From a virus, in IMG/VR virus record IMGVR_UViG_3300044695_002640, positions 1 to 45,508 of that record: a stretch of 45,508 nt of DNA; one strand, given 5' to 3'. Each line of letters starts with the position of its first letter. Within the stretch, counting starts at the first letter, position 1. The position numbers and the translations under genes are program-made. Positions 1-7,019 of this stretch are shown one piece after another. Under the pieces are notes generated by a model that was given only the letters and a program-made list of their open reading frames with translations, did not search any database and was not told the origin of the DNA.

Positions 1-75
1 CCTTTACGCAAATTACAATCTTATCCATTGAGTTTGCTTTATTGTGCTTCGGTACAATATTCTGTGGTAGTGCTG

Positions 76-103
76 TTGACACATCGGCATACCTTGATAC
101 CAT
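76..103 (+). promoter_or_regulatory. Candidate sigma70-type promoter for terS
   Basis: TTGACA at 76-81, a 16-base spacer, then TACCAT at 98-103 (4 of 6 matches to TATAAT). It lies about 50 bases upstream of the small terminase start and is the only good promoter match before it. Activity is inferred. Confidence 0.45.
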
Positions 104-153
104 TCCACTCGTTGTTTGTATCACATCCCCGTTGAAAGGAACCATATAGTGCC

Positions 154-651
154 ATGAGCAGACCTAAACGACACACAGCCCTCGAACGATTCTACTTCTC
201 AGGTATTCCCTTACCAGAAACCAATACGGAACTCTGTACAGCCGATACGATGCCTGTTCCCGGTCGTATTGCTTCAGACCCCATGAAGAAGGAGTTATGG
301 GACTTCATAGTAGCTGACATGCAGAACAGGAGATGTCTCAGTACAACCTACCTGCTTCTCATCACAGAGCTAGTTGAAGTCCTCTCCATGATGCACGAGT
401 GCCGTGAGAAGATTTCTGAGAATGGAATGGTAACTACCCTGTTCGATGACGAAGGATCATTCAAGGGGGAAATGGAATCTCCGTATGTGAAGATCTTGGC
501 AAGACAACAGCCTATCCTCATAAAAATACTGGAGAAGCTGGGAATGAATCCTAGAGACATATCGTATCTCATCAACACAGAAGCCTCTGCGATACAGCCA
601 ATAGAGGCTCAAGTGGCGGACTTCAAAGCTGTGACTTATTTCAGGAGTTAA
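154..651 (+). CDS. terS: Phage terminase small subunit, P27-family-like
   Basis: This 165-residue protein fits the P27-type small terminase pattern. A Trp-containing helix (ELWDFIVADM, about residues 47-56) is followed by a long helix-rich block, a Gly turn (SENGMVT), a proline-marked SPYVKILARQQ stretch, and a closing LEKLGMNPRDISYL segment, the usual P27 C-terminal signature. Small subunits bind the packaging site and load the large subunit (family knowledge). Position agrees, because the large subunit found here is the Terminase_1 type that normally partners P27 small subunits. Oddly it lies 7.6 kb from terL, with a leftward operon and fibre genes between. The start has AAGGAA upstream at a rather long spacing. 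Family is recognised from pattern only. Confidence 0.7.
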   Translation: MSRPKRHTALERFYFSGIPLPETNTELCTADTMPVPGRIASDPMKKELWDFIVADMQNRRCLSTTYLLLITELVEVLSMMHECREKISENGMVTTLFDDEGSFKGEMESPYVKILARQQPILIKILEKLGMNPRDISYLINTEASAIQPIEAQVADFKAVTYFRS

Positions 652-653
652 TC

Positions 654-908
654 ATGTCAGACGAAGAAGAAACAGTGCAGGAACGAGCTACTAGAGTACT
701 GAACGAGTCAATTGCATTCAGAACATCTCTCATCTCAGAAATACACAAGGAGATTCATGCTGCTGCATGGGACGGGTGGGGAATCTACCATCCACACAGC
801 AACATGAGTGCCAGCAGAACCTGTGAGCGTACCCTGAAGTTCATCGATACTACTTGTGCAGAAATGGGTAAAGGGAAGCGTCAGTACATTGGATCAGTCA
901 AGTACTGA
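654..908 (+). CDS. Small hypothetical protein downstream of terS
   Basis: 84 residues, no family recognised. It begins two bases after the terS stop with a good Shine-Dalgarno (AGGAG seven bases before ATG), so the two are probably co-translated. The N-terminus is acidic (MSDEEETVQER) and the rest is helical and polar. A CERTLKFIDTTCAEMGKGKR tail carries two cysteines. There is no signal peptide or membrane segment. A bidirectional terminator follows directly, which makes it the last gene of the short terS unit. A DNA-packaging accessory role is possible but unsupported. Confidence 0.6.
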   Translation: MSDEEETVQERATRVLNESIAFRTSLISEIHKEIHAAAWDGWGIYHPHSNMSASRTCERTLKFIDTTCAEMGKGKRQYIGSVKY

Positions 909-926
909 GTTCAGTCCATAAAGAAA

Positions 927-960
927 CCCCGTTCAGGTGATAAGCCTGACGGGGTCTTTT
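927..960. terminator. Bidirectional intrinsic terminator
   Basis: CCCCGTTCAGG and CCTGACGGGG form a 10-bp stem with one bulged T and a short loop. The + side is followed by TCTTTT and the minus side by TTTCTTT. It sits between the convergent ends of the gene at 654-908 and the leftward operon ending at 972, so it can serve both. Confidence 0.85.
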
Positions 961-971
961 CATTGGTACTC

Positions 972-1193
972 TTAACCTTTACGTAGTTTAGGAGTAGGTC
1001 TTCCAACACGCTTGGACTTAACCGTATCCGGTAGTCCCCAAGCCTCAATACAGGTATCGACGATCAGCTTAGCCTTAGTCTTCCCTGTCTGTTCCATCTT
1101 GACTCTCACAGCTTCCCAGAACTCCTTAGAGGCTGAGATTCCATGGACTGCACTGTCGCCTTCATTGCGACCCTTCTTCTGTTCACTTGGCAT
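972..1193 (-). CDS. Small basic protein, possible ribbon-helix-helix type
   Basis: Read from the ATG at 1193 this is 73 residues (MPSEQKKGRNEGD...). An alternative ATG at 1223 would add ten residues. The ATG at 1193 overlaps the stop of the upstream pyrophosphohydrolase-like gene by 11 bases (ATGCCAAGTGA), typical of coupled translation, so I prefer it. The segment SASKEFWEAVRVKMEQTGKTKAK resembles a short strand-helix-helix DNA-binding fold, and the tail KSKRVGRPTPKLRKG is strongly basic. It is the last gene of the leftward operon before the bidirectional terminator. A transcriptional regulator is possible; no firm family assignment. Confidence 0.5.
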   Translation of the reverse strand: MPSEQKKGRNEGDSAVHGISASKEFWEAVRVKMEQTGKTKAKLIVDTCIEAWGLPDTVKSKRVGRPTPKLRKG

Positions 1194-1635
1194 CGTCAAT
1201 ACCCTTCTGTGTATAACCTTCAACTGGATCTGGCTGTAAAGACTTCAATCTCTCCAGCATCTGTTTGTACTGCTCGTTAACCATTGCTGGCGTCTGCTTA
1301 CTCCTCGGCGGTCTATCATCATTCCAGTTCTCCTGAATCATAGCATCACGCAGTACAACCAACGCACTGATTGCTTTCGTGATATGGCTCAGTTGACTGT
1401 CAGGATCAGTATCCTCACCTTCCCACCATGCCTTGATATGTCTGAATGTAGCATCCCAGTACACCGAGGCTCTGACACCAATCACTCGCCAGTTGCTGCT
1501 GCCGTATTTGTGACTACCCTCAGCAAGTGCTAAACCGATCTCGGCCACAACAGACAAAGGAACATTGTGAATCGGCGGTTTAGTGCTGCCAATGTTATCT
1601 TTAGGATTACTATCCTTCTTAAAATCATCTGCCAT
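1183..1635 (-). CDS. dATP/dGTP pyrophosphohydrolase-like protein (DUF5664 type)
   Basis: The open frame runs back to 1893, but the protein-like part starts at the ATG at 1635 (MADDFKKD), giving 150 residues. AGGAC precedes that ATG, and the HNH gene stop lies nine bases upstream. Key features are NPKDNIGSTKPPIH, then VVAEIGLALAEGSHKYGSSN and RHIKAWWEGEDTDPDSQLSH. This is the pattern of the all-alpha family annotated in phages as dATP/dGTP diphosphohydrolase N-terminal domain (MazZ-like), whose members trim purine deoxynucleotide pools. It shares an operon with thyX, supporting a role in dNTP balance. No purZ or datZ is present, so a 2-aminoadenine genome is not indicated. Substrate is inferred from the family. 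Confidence 0.65.
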   Translation of the reverse strand: MADDFKKDSNPKDNIGSTKPPIHNVPLSVVAEIGLALAEGSHKYGSSNWRVIGVRASVYWDATFRHIKAWWEGEDTDPDSQLSHITKAISALVVLRDAMIQENWNDDRPPRSKQTPAMVNEQYKQMLERLKSLQPDPVEGYTQKGIDDAK

Positions 1636-1643
1636 ATGAAGTC

Positions 1644-2156
1644 CTATAGCGGCCTTTCTTGTCCGTGATTGGGATAATAACCATATTGCTCCTCTGCTTT
1701 CTGCCTTGCTATCTTTGCTTCTTCTAGTGTCGGATACGATCCGATGTACTTCAGTTTGTTGTCCCCTTTTATCTGTACCTCCCATCGAGTTGGCGAACGC
1801 TGGATTACTCCAGATACGCCCGATTTGTTGTTGGAGTTCAGTCTTCTGTTTCTCTGATTTTGTTCTGCAGACACATCTCTGAGGTTGTCCCACTTATTGT
1901 TGGTACCGTTTCCGTCTTTATGGTCCAATAGCTGCGTAGGCCAACTACCAGTAGTGAGTAACCATGCGATATTGTGAGCACCATACGCCTTGCCCTTCAC
2001 CTTAATCCGTATGTATGTTTTCCCACATACTTGTTTGAGTGGTCCGCCAGCAACAACTCCCGGTTTGCGATTAAACGTTCCTGCAGTCAACCAAGTAATG
2101 ATTCCTGTCTCCGGATTGTAGCTCAAGTTTTGACGTATGTACTCTTCTACTGACAT
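1644..2156 (-). CDS. HNH homing endonuclease with AP2 DNA-binding domain
   Basis: 170 residues. The central LLDHKDGNGTNNKWDNLRDV is the HNH core (DHxDGxxxNNxxxNLR), and AEQNQRNRRLNSNNKSGVSG leads into an AP2-like domain with GVIQRSPTRWEVQI and KYIGSYPTLEEAKIAR. Such free-standing enzymes cut related phage DNA that lacks the gene and so spread themselves (family knowledge). It is inserted between thyX and the pyrophosphohydrolase gene. Its ATG overlaps the thyX stop by ten bases, and a strong AAAGGAG lies seven bases upstream, so it uses the operon's transcription. It is intact and probably active. Confidence 0.85.
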   Translation of the reverse strand: MSVEEYIRQNLSYNPETGIITWLTAGTFNRKPGVVAGGPLKQVCGKTYIRIKVKGKAYGAHNIAWLLTTGSWPTQLLDHKDGNGTNNKWDNLRDVSAEQNQRNRRLNSNNKSGVSGVIQRSPTRWEVQIKGDNKLKYIGSYPTLEEAKIARQKAEEQYGYYPNHGQERPL

Positions 2157-2968
2157 TGGTATTCTCCTTTCAGAGTCTTACGATACTGAACCCATCCCTC
2201 GCCAAAATTACCTTCAAACTCTGGTCCAGAGTAATGCACAGACTGAGCAACATGCTCAAACGGACTGAAGTGCTTACTAGCCAACAGTCGATCATGCAGA
2301 TCAATATCCGCCTGTACGTCTCTCCTGCCATCGTGAGTTAGATACGAAATCCTCGCGTTTCGACCAACTGACACCTTCACCTTATCTTCATCACTCAGAA
2401 ATTCATCACCCTCAAAACCGATCAATGGGAGATGCCATTGTCCCGCAGATAGTTTCTGAGGAACAGATTGACTACGTACCTCACGAGCCATACCAGCTAT
2501 CTTCTGAATATGTGGTTCAGCCTCATGATGACATCTCAGAGCAAAGAAGTTATTCCAAGCCCCTTCATTGCCAGTCACGATGACTGTGATCCACATCCAA
2601 GGCTCAAGGATACGATTGACAATCTGTTTGTGGAGACCTAGATTAAGTAACTTACGAACATGCTTCAAAGCATCCCGTCTTGCTTCAATCCATGCGTATC
2701 TACAATCAATCTTTTCGTAGTACCCAAGCTCCTCGTACGCCTGCATTCCCTTCTGAGCCTTACCCCAGTGAATAGGGATAACAGGATTCTTCTCCACCTG
2801 TTCAATCATCTTCTCTACAGGTATGGCACGACTGGATGCAGCATTCCTGCTGAACATCCTGTGCGTCATCACTTCACTATGGATGAACCGTGGATAGGTC
2901 AACTCCATCGTCGTCAACCTGTTGTCACAGGTATTGGTACTGTCTGCAAGTACCTTGGCACTAAACAT
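2147..2968 (-). CDS. thyX: Flavin-dependent thymidylate synthase ThyX
   Basis: 273 residues, a usual ThyX length. The signature H36-R-x-x-S-x-N-x-x-S-x-R47 (in THRMFSRNAASSRAIP) matches the ThyX flavin and dUMP-binding motif. A CHHEAEPHIQKIA helix and a C-terminal SVGRNARISYLTHDGRRD block with KHFSPFEHVAQ are typical of the family. It makes dTMP from dUMP using FAD and methylene-tetrahydrofolate, supplying thymidine for phage replication. The first base of its AGAAAGAG-preceded ATG overlaps the stop of a small upstream gene (ATGTTTAG), so it is translationally coupled. It shares a leftward operon with the purine dNTP pyrophosphohydrolase-like gene. Confidence 0.92.
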   Translation of the reverse strand: MFSAKVLADSTNTCDNRLTTMELTYPRFIHSEVMTHRMFSRNAASSRAIPVEKMIEQVEKNPVIPIHWGKAQKGMQAYEELGYYEKIDCRYAWIEARRDALKHVRKLLNLGLHKQIVNRILEPWMWITVIVTGNEGAWNNFFALRCHHEAEPHIQKIAGMAREVRSQSVPQKLSAGQWHLPLIGFEGDEFLSDEDKVKVSVGRNARISYLTHDGRRDVQADIDLHDRLLASKHFSPFEHVAQSVHYSGPEFEGNFGEGWVQYRKTLKGEYQCQ

Positions 2969-3143
2969 CTCTTTCTCCAGAAACAGTTAAGGGGCTGCCA
3001 CCAACGAACTGTATCATATTCCCTAGAGCAGTCAACAGTCTGTTACACATTTCTTGTACACTATCTGTACACATCGAGGCTCTAGGATCGCTTATAGGCT
3101 CCTGTAGCCATTGGTCGACTCTCAGGTCATCCTGACAATCCAA
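2961..3143 (-). CDS. Small hypothetical protein leading the thyX operon
   Basis: 60 residues if started at 3143; a start at the internal ATG (MCTDSVQEM) would give a shorter form. It overlaps thyX by eight bases in the ATGTTTAG arrangement, which argues that it is real. No family recognised. It has a helical middle (DSVQEMCNRLLTALGNMIQF) and an acidic N-terminus rich in Asp and Gln. It would be the first gene after the gene-free regulatory region, so a leader peptide coupling translation into thyX is also possible. Coding status is moderately supported. Confidence 0.45.
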   Translation of the reverse strand: MDCQDDLRVDQWLQEPISDPRASMCTDSVQEMCNRLLTALGNMIQFVGGSPLTVSGERDV

Positions 3144-3227
3144 TTGCTTCCTAGGCCTATCCTGTGCGACGAGAGAGGCATATCCGTGGTATGTGCCGAC
3201 TGCAGTGACAATCTGTAGGTATTTTTA

Positions 3228-3264
3228 GACAAGTGTTGACAAGTCGTAACGATGCTGCCATACT
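3228..3264 (+). promoter_or_regulatory. Promoter with overlapping direct-repeat operator
   Basis: TTGACA at 3236-3241, 17-base spacer, CATACT at 3259-3264. The heptamer GACAAGT occurs twice with a 10-base period (3228-3234 and 3238-3244), the second copy overlapping the -35 box. This looks like a two-site operator on one face of the helix. It points rightward into the structured gene-free region. Confidence 0.5.
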
Positions 3265-3270
3265 GATGGC

Positions 3271-3545
3271 GTCGAGGTAAAGCCACAAGCTACTGGCGTC
3301 TGTCTCGGTGTCACCACGGAGGAAGTGTTGCTGAAACTTTCGTGATAGGTGACATTAAATCAAGTATCACTTGAACAGCAAAGGATCAGACTCCAAGAGA
3401 ATTCCCGCTTAACCGCGTGGGAACCTACGGAGGGTTTAGGATCAGCTTAATGGACTACAACGTTACACTTACAGTTGCTACTGTAGTCTTCTAGGTAAAT
3501 GATCTTACTATAGACCTTCAGGTGTAACACTAATTGATTACACCT
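3271..3545 (+). ncRNA. Candidate structured noncoding RNA
   Basis: The stretch from 3144 to 3603 holds no convincing gene. Downstream of the promoter I find a run of self-complementary pairs. TTGCTG 3328-3333 pairs CAGCAA 3376-3381, enclosing GTGATA 3342-3347 with TATCAC 3365-3370. GATC 3384-3387 pairs GATC 3440-3443, enclosing CTCC 3391-3394 with GGAG 3429-3432 and the hairpin TTCCCGC/GTGGGAA at 3402-3423. GACTACA 3453-3459 pairs TGTAGTC 3482-3488, and AGGTGTAA 3520-3527 pairs TTACACCT 3538-3545. The nested order suits one folded RNA of about 275 bases. A replication origin or packaging site is the alternative. No known RNA family recognised. Confidence 0.4.
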
Positions 3546-3603
3546 ATCAGTTTATGGTGCTACTACTGGCAGTAATACGTTCTCCGCCCCCATGGAGAAG
3601 TTC

Positions 3604-4290
3604 ATGCCCAATCATCGTGTCCTTGTTATCCCCGACCTTCATTGCCCCGGTATGTTATCTTCTTTCCCAGAATTTCTTCAGGGGATTTATGACAAATACC
3701 GATGCAATAAGGTCGTCGCCATTGGTGACATTGCTGACTTCCACTCCATGTCTTACCATGAGCAGATGCCTAACCTGCGTTCGGTAGACGATGAAGTTAC
3801 TGCCACTCAGGAACAGCTTGCTGAAGTCACCAGAAGATTTCCTAAGGCAGAATACCTGAAGGGTAATCACTGCTGCTTAATTGAGCGTAAGGCTGTTACT
3901 GCCGGATTATCCGCCAGCCTTGTACGTCCGATCAACGAGATACTGAATCTTCCTCGTGGTTGGAAAGCATATCCTCGCTACCACAAGCTCATCATCGACG
4001 ATGTGATCTACACGCACGGAGACGCTGCTAAAGGCGGTCAGTTTGCTGCGTTGAAGACTGCTCAGGCAGAGCACATGAGTGTCGTTATGGGTCACCTGCA
4101 TAGCCAATCAGGTGCTTGGTATTACGCCAACGAACGAAGCCGCATATTCGGCTGTGCGACAGGTTGTGGTATCGACCGAGAGGCTTTGCAGTTCTCTTAC
4201 GGTATCAAATTCCCAACCAAACCGATCATATCCTGTGCTGTGATACTTGACAAAGGTCGTCTACCGATTGTGGAAACCATGTACCTGTAG
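3604..4290 (+). CDS. Calcineurin-like metallophosphatase
   Basis: Started at the ATG at 3604 (228 residues) rather than 3592, because GGAGAAG stands six bases before it. All metallophosphatase motifs are present in order: PDLH (D11, H13), GD (D42), GNH (N88, H89), H138 in THGD and GHLH (H164, H166). These bind two metal ions and hydrolyse phosphoesters. Phage members have been linked to nucleic-acid or nucleotide phosphate removal, but the substrate cannot be read from sequence. It is the first gene after the structured gene-free region and is followed twelve bases later by a small metallopeptidase-like gene. Confidence 0.85.
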   Translation: MPNHRVLVIPDLHCPGMLSSFPEFLQGIYDKYRCNKVVAIGDIADFHSMSYHEQMPNLRSVDDEVTATQEQLAEVTRRFPKAEYLKGNHCCLIERKAVTAGLSASLVRPINEILNLPRGWKAYPRYHKLIIDDVIYTHGDAAKGGQFAALKTAQAEHMSVVMGHLHSQSGAWYYANERSRIFGCATGCGIDREALQFSYGIKFPTKPIISCAVILDKGRLPIVETMYL

Positions 4291-4301
4291 GAGACACGAT
4301 T

Positions 4302-4607
4302 GTGAAACTAAATATCTGCGGACGGAAGTATACAGTGAGACGTGGTGACATCCCGGGTAACTTCGGGCTATGTGATTGCAACAAGGCGACCATTACAATC
4401 GCTGAGGATCTGGAAGTTCATACGGAAATTCCACCAGAGACGATCCTGCTTCATGAGATCATCCATGCTGTACTCTATGAGACTGGCATCACTAATGCCC
4501 TCAAGGATCGCATCGAAGAGACTATAGTACACGCACTAGCACTTCAACTAACCAGAATTGGTTATCGTCTCGACAGACCGTTGCCCCCTGATCTCAGTAA
4601 CCATTAG
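4302..4607 (+). CDS. Small HExxH zinc metallopeptidase-like protein
   Basis: 101 residues from a GTG start preceded by TAGGAG. The core LLHEIIHAVLYETG has the HExxH zinc motif (H-E-I-I-H), followed by EETIVHALALQLTRIGY, which could give the third ligand. The N-terminus MKLNICGRKYTVRRGD is a short beta strand pair that occurs in many phage proteins of this size. The general fold resembles ImmA/IrrE and SprT-type minimal metallopeptidases, so cleavage of a regulator is possible. It ends 14 bases inside the 3' end of the convergent DUF559 gene. Confidence 0.65.
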   Translation: MKLNICGRKYTVRRGDIPGNFGLCDCNKATITIAEDLEVHTEIPPETILLHEIIHAVLYETGITNALKDRIEETIVHALALQLTRIGYRLDRPLPPDLSNH

Positions 4608-4986
4608 CAACTTCTTCGAGCACAGACAGTACCAAGTTTATTTGACTGAATACGTCTGAGTTCCTGAAGCGGACCACAGTGTACCCCCATTTCTTCAGTC
4701 TTCGAGTCCGCAAGGCGTCACGTCGTTTAACATCTTTCCTGTCGTGAACTTTACCGTCAATTTCGACGATAAGATGCAATGACTCGCAGACGAAATCACC
4801 AATGTAACCGTAGACTACCTGCTGTGGTAGGAACTGGTGCTCCCAAGTCTTTTGTCGTTTCTTCAGTCTATTCCAGAACAATGCTTCTGCTCTGGTCATG
4901 TTGTTTCGTAGTTGTAACGCATAATTCGCTGTAGATGTCTTGCATCTCTTAGGGGATCGTGGTACCTTACGTCGAAGCCGTGCCAT
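4594..4986 (-). CDS. DUF559/Vsr-like endonuclease
   Basis: 130 residues. The N-terminal LRNNMTRAEALFWNRLKKRQ is the standard opening of DUF559, a restriction-fold family related to the very-short-patch repair nuclease. The catalytic region is GYIGDFVCESLHLIVEIDGK, with D and ExD in the expected spacing. It is followed by HDRKDVKRRDALRTRRLKKW and a GYTVVRFRNSDV strand. It is encoded against its neighbours and overlaps the previous gene tail to tail, which suggests a separately gained gene, possibly homing-like. DNA nicking is expected from the family; the target is unknown. Confidence 0.8.
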   Translation of the reverse strand: MARLRRKVPRSPKRCKTSTANYALQLRNNMTRAEALFWNRLKKRQKTWEHQFLPQQVVYGYIGDFVCESLHLIVEIDGKVHDRKDVKRRDALRTRRLKKWGYTVVRFRNSDVFSQINLVLSVLEEVANGY

Positions 4987-5042
4987 AATATTTCTTTCTC
5001 AGAAATTATCGAAGGCCCTTGAGGATTAAGGACCAGTAAGAA

Positions 5043-5303
5043 ATGGACATACCGACTATCGTGACAACTGTACTCAGCATTCTAGCACCAGTTGGTGGGG
5101 CTGCAACAGCATTGTGGAAATGGATTGTCCGCCAATTGGATGAGTGTAAAGCCAAGCACTCTGAGTCACTGGAGAAGATTGACAACCTCCACGACGAACT
5201 ACGTACTCTTTCAGAAGATGTAGGCAACATGCGTGGTCAGCTAAGCGTGTACCAATCACGTAAAAATACAGAAAAGGGTGTTGACGTTACACCCACACCA
5301 TGA
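5043..5303 (+). CDS. Membrane-anchored coiled-coil protein
   Basis: 86 residues, no family recognised. Residues 4-29 are hydrophobic (IVTTVLSILAPVGGAATALW), followed by a basic turn and a heptad-rich coiled coil (LDECKAKHSESLEKIDNLHD and on to about residue 74), then a Thr/Pro tail. This layout resembles small phage holin- or spanin-like membrane proteins, but the probable holin lies near 41.6 kb. The start is divergent from the DUF559 gene. A strong terminator follows. Function is not assigned. Confidence 0.55.
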   Translation: MDIPTIVTTVLSILAPVGGAATALWKWIVRQLDECKAKHSESLEKIDNLHDELRTLSEDVGNMRGQLSVYQSRKNTEKGVDVTPTP

Positions 5304-5321
5304 TAATCTTTGCGTAAACAT

Positions 5322-5388
5322 ACCCACAAACTTAGTTACGGCACCATCACCAGGTAATCCAAGGTAACTTTAAGTCCCTGTGGGTTTT
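5322..5388 (+). terminator. Intrinsic terminator before the fibre genes
   Basis: ACCCACA 5322-5328 pairs TGTGGGT 5379-5385, and inside it ACTTAGTTAC pairs GTAACTTTAAGT with a bulge. The 3' arm runs into TTTTGTT. A second small hairpin, CGGATC/GATCCG (5402-5416), follows. It isolates the fibre genes from the accessory genes to the left. Confidence 0.7.
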
Positions 5389-5478
5389 GTTATTTGAAGA
5401 TCGGATCGTTGATCCGCTCGTCATCAAAAACATTGGGATTAGTCGAAAAAGTGACTCCGCTGTTCATTGAGAGAAAAC

Positions 5479-6660
5479 ATGTCTGACCCAGTGCCATCAT
5501 CAGCAATTTACGACGCCACCACGGGCGGGTTGTCTGTGATTGTGATCACTGGCGGATCGACAGGGCAGGTGCTGACATTGCAGGCTGACGGGACGTATGC
5601 TCCAGCAACGCCTTCGGGAGGTGTAACTGGGACCGGCAGCGTCGATAATGCAGCACTTCGGGCCGATGGCACTGGCGGGGCAACGCTTCAGGGTTCGTCG
5701 ATCATTATCAACGACAACTTGACGGCAAGCCCAAACAACACGGTAAACCATGCGTGTATTGAGGCAACCGGCGGCACAACGAACGTCAGCGTGAGTATAA
5801 AGCCGAAGGGTTCTGGGGCGTTCTGCCTGTCTGCTCCAGATGGAACATCAACAGGAGGAAACGCGAGAGGGGCAAACGCGGTTGACCTGCAGACCACACG
5901 ATCGGCGGCGAATCAAGTTGCAAGCGGTGACGGATCGTTTTTGTCTGGGCGTAGAAGTCGTGCATCTGGAGCAAGTTCTTTCTGTTTTGGGGATGACAGC
6001 ACAGCAACTGCTCAATTCTCCGTGGCTATTGGATGCTTTGTAAACTCAACGAATTACGGGGCTGTTTCGCTTGGGATCAACGGGGCTGCATCTGGAAATC
6101 AGTCGCTGTCTTTGTCAATGGGCAATGGTGGCACTGCAAGTGGGCTGAAGTCGTTCATTTTAGGCGAAGGTGTCAGCAGCGCAACAACAACCTGGGCAAC
6201 TGGATTCGGCGTGCTGGCAGATCGACAAGCAATGGCGGCATACGCTCAAGGGGCGTTCGCGGCAAATGGAGATGCACAAAAGATCGAGTGGATTTTGCGA
6301 CGAAAAACAACCGACGCAACACCAACTACAATGATGGCAGACGGTTCATCAGTTCGGCTTACGATAACATCCGGGAAAATTTGCTTTGCCAATGTCCTGA
6401 TTTGTGGCATTAAATCGGATGGATCGGCAGCAGCATGCTACAAGCGAAAAGTAGCAATCAAAAACGTCGGCGGCACAACGTCACTGGTCGGCTCTGTTGA
6501 GACGATCGGAACGGATATAGAGGACAACGCCAGCACTGATGTCGCGATAACCGCCGACAACACCAACGACGCACTTCAAATCAACGTGACTGGCATAACT
6601 TCGGAGACATGGCGATGGGTGGCAGTTGTTGAGGGTCTTGAGATCGCTTACGGGACATAG
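5479..6660 (+). CDS. Tail fibre / receptor-binding protein with adhesin-head-like repeats
   Basis: Started at the ATG at 5479 (393 residues; a TTG at 5467 would add four). The protein is rich in Gly, Ala, Ser and Thr. The N-terminal third has low-complexity GGVTGTGSVDNAALRADGTG-type sequence found in fibre proteins. Residues about 130-260 carry short repeats such as ASGDGSFLSGRRSRASGASS and GAVSLGINGAASGNQSLSLS that resemble YadA-type adhesin head repeats. The C-terminal domain is beta-rich. It most likely forms a trimeric fibre contacting the host. Codon and base use differ from the structural genes (fewer CGT and TAC codons, no CTCAGAA), suggesting recent transfer. It lies upstream of terL, away from the other tail genes. 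Confidence 0.65.
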   Translation: MSDPVPSSAIYDATTGGLSVIVITGGSTGQVLTLQADGTYAPATPSGGVTGTGSVDNAALRADGTGGATLQGSSIIINDNLTASPNNTVNHACIEATGGTTNVSVSIKPKGSGAFCLSAPDGTSTGGNARGANAVDLQTTRSAANQVASGDGSFLSGRRSRASGASSFCFGDDSTATAQFSVAIGCFVNSTNYGAVSLGINGAASGNQSLSLSMGNGGTASGLKSFILGEGVSSATTTWATGFGVLADRQAMAAYAQGAFAANGDAQKIEWILRRKTTDATPTTMMADGSSVRLTITSGKICFANVLICGIKSDGSAAACYKRKVAIKNVGGTTSLVGSVETIGTDIEDNASTDVAITADNTNDALQINVTGITSETWRWVAVVEGLEIAYGT

Positions 6661-6662
6661 CT

Positions 6663-7016
6663 ATGAGCCAATCAATCTTTCCGGAAATTCCAGAAACTAT
6701 GCCACCAGTCGCTGAGCGAATCGCCGCCGATATGCTGCGTCTCGTTGATGCGGAATGCCGTCGACGCATCGGAAACCATTCTGATTGGTGGTCTGCGGTT
6801 TGGGAATCGACCGAGGCAACGCCAGAGGAAATCATTGCTGCAATGGGCACGTCTGCCGCATTGTTTTTCACGATTGCATCGGTCAACAAAGCACAGATTG
6901 CTACCGTGGCTCAAGTTCTCGGAAAGACGACGGCAGAACTTGGCGTTCCTGATAAGTGCATGGGCACGCCGAAAACGGTCACACTTCATTCTGACGGTAC
7001 AGCGACGATCGGGTAA
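6663..7016 (+). CDS. Hypothetical protein between fibre genes
   Basis: 117 residues, no family recognised. It opens MSQSIFPEIPETMPPVAERI, has a helical core rich in Ala with two Trp pairs (SDWWSAVWESTEATPEE), and ends in a short beta hairpin (TPKTVTLHSDGTATIG). It lies two bases after the fibre gene and three bases before the next gene, so the three are one unit. Its composition matches the fibre gene rather than the packaging genes. A fibre-attachment or chaperone role is a reasonable guess from position only. Confidence 0.5.
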   Translation: MSQSIFPEIPETMPPVAERIAADMLRLVDAECRRRIGNHSDWWSAVWESTEATPEEIIAAMGTSAALFFTIASVNKAQIATVAQVLGKTTAELGVPDKCMGTPKTVTLHSDGTATIG

Positions 7017-7019
7017 ACC

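Noticed and set aside
2660-3085. 141-codon + frame opposite thyX
   Set aside because: thyX carries the full family signature on the other strand; this frame is a shadow without a ribosome site.
3554-3787. 77-codon + frame overlapping the metallophosphatase start
   Set aside because: The metallophosphatase frame has every catalytic motif; this frame is Ser/Pro-rich shadow without a ribosome site.
5281-5309. TTGACG-17-TAATCT promoter-like pair at the end of the 5043 gene
   Set aside because: A strong terminator begins about a dozen bases downstream, so a useful promoter here is unlikely.
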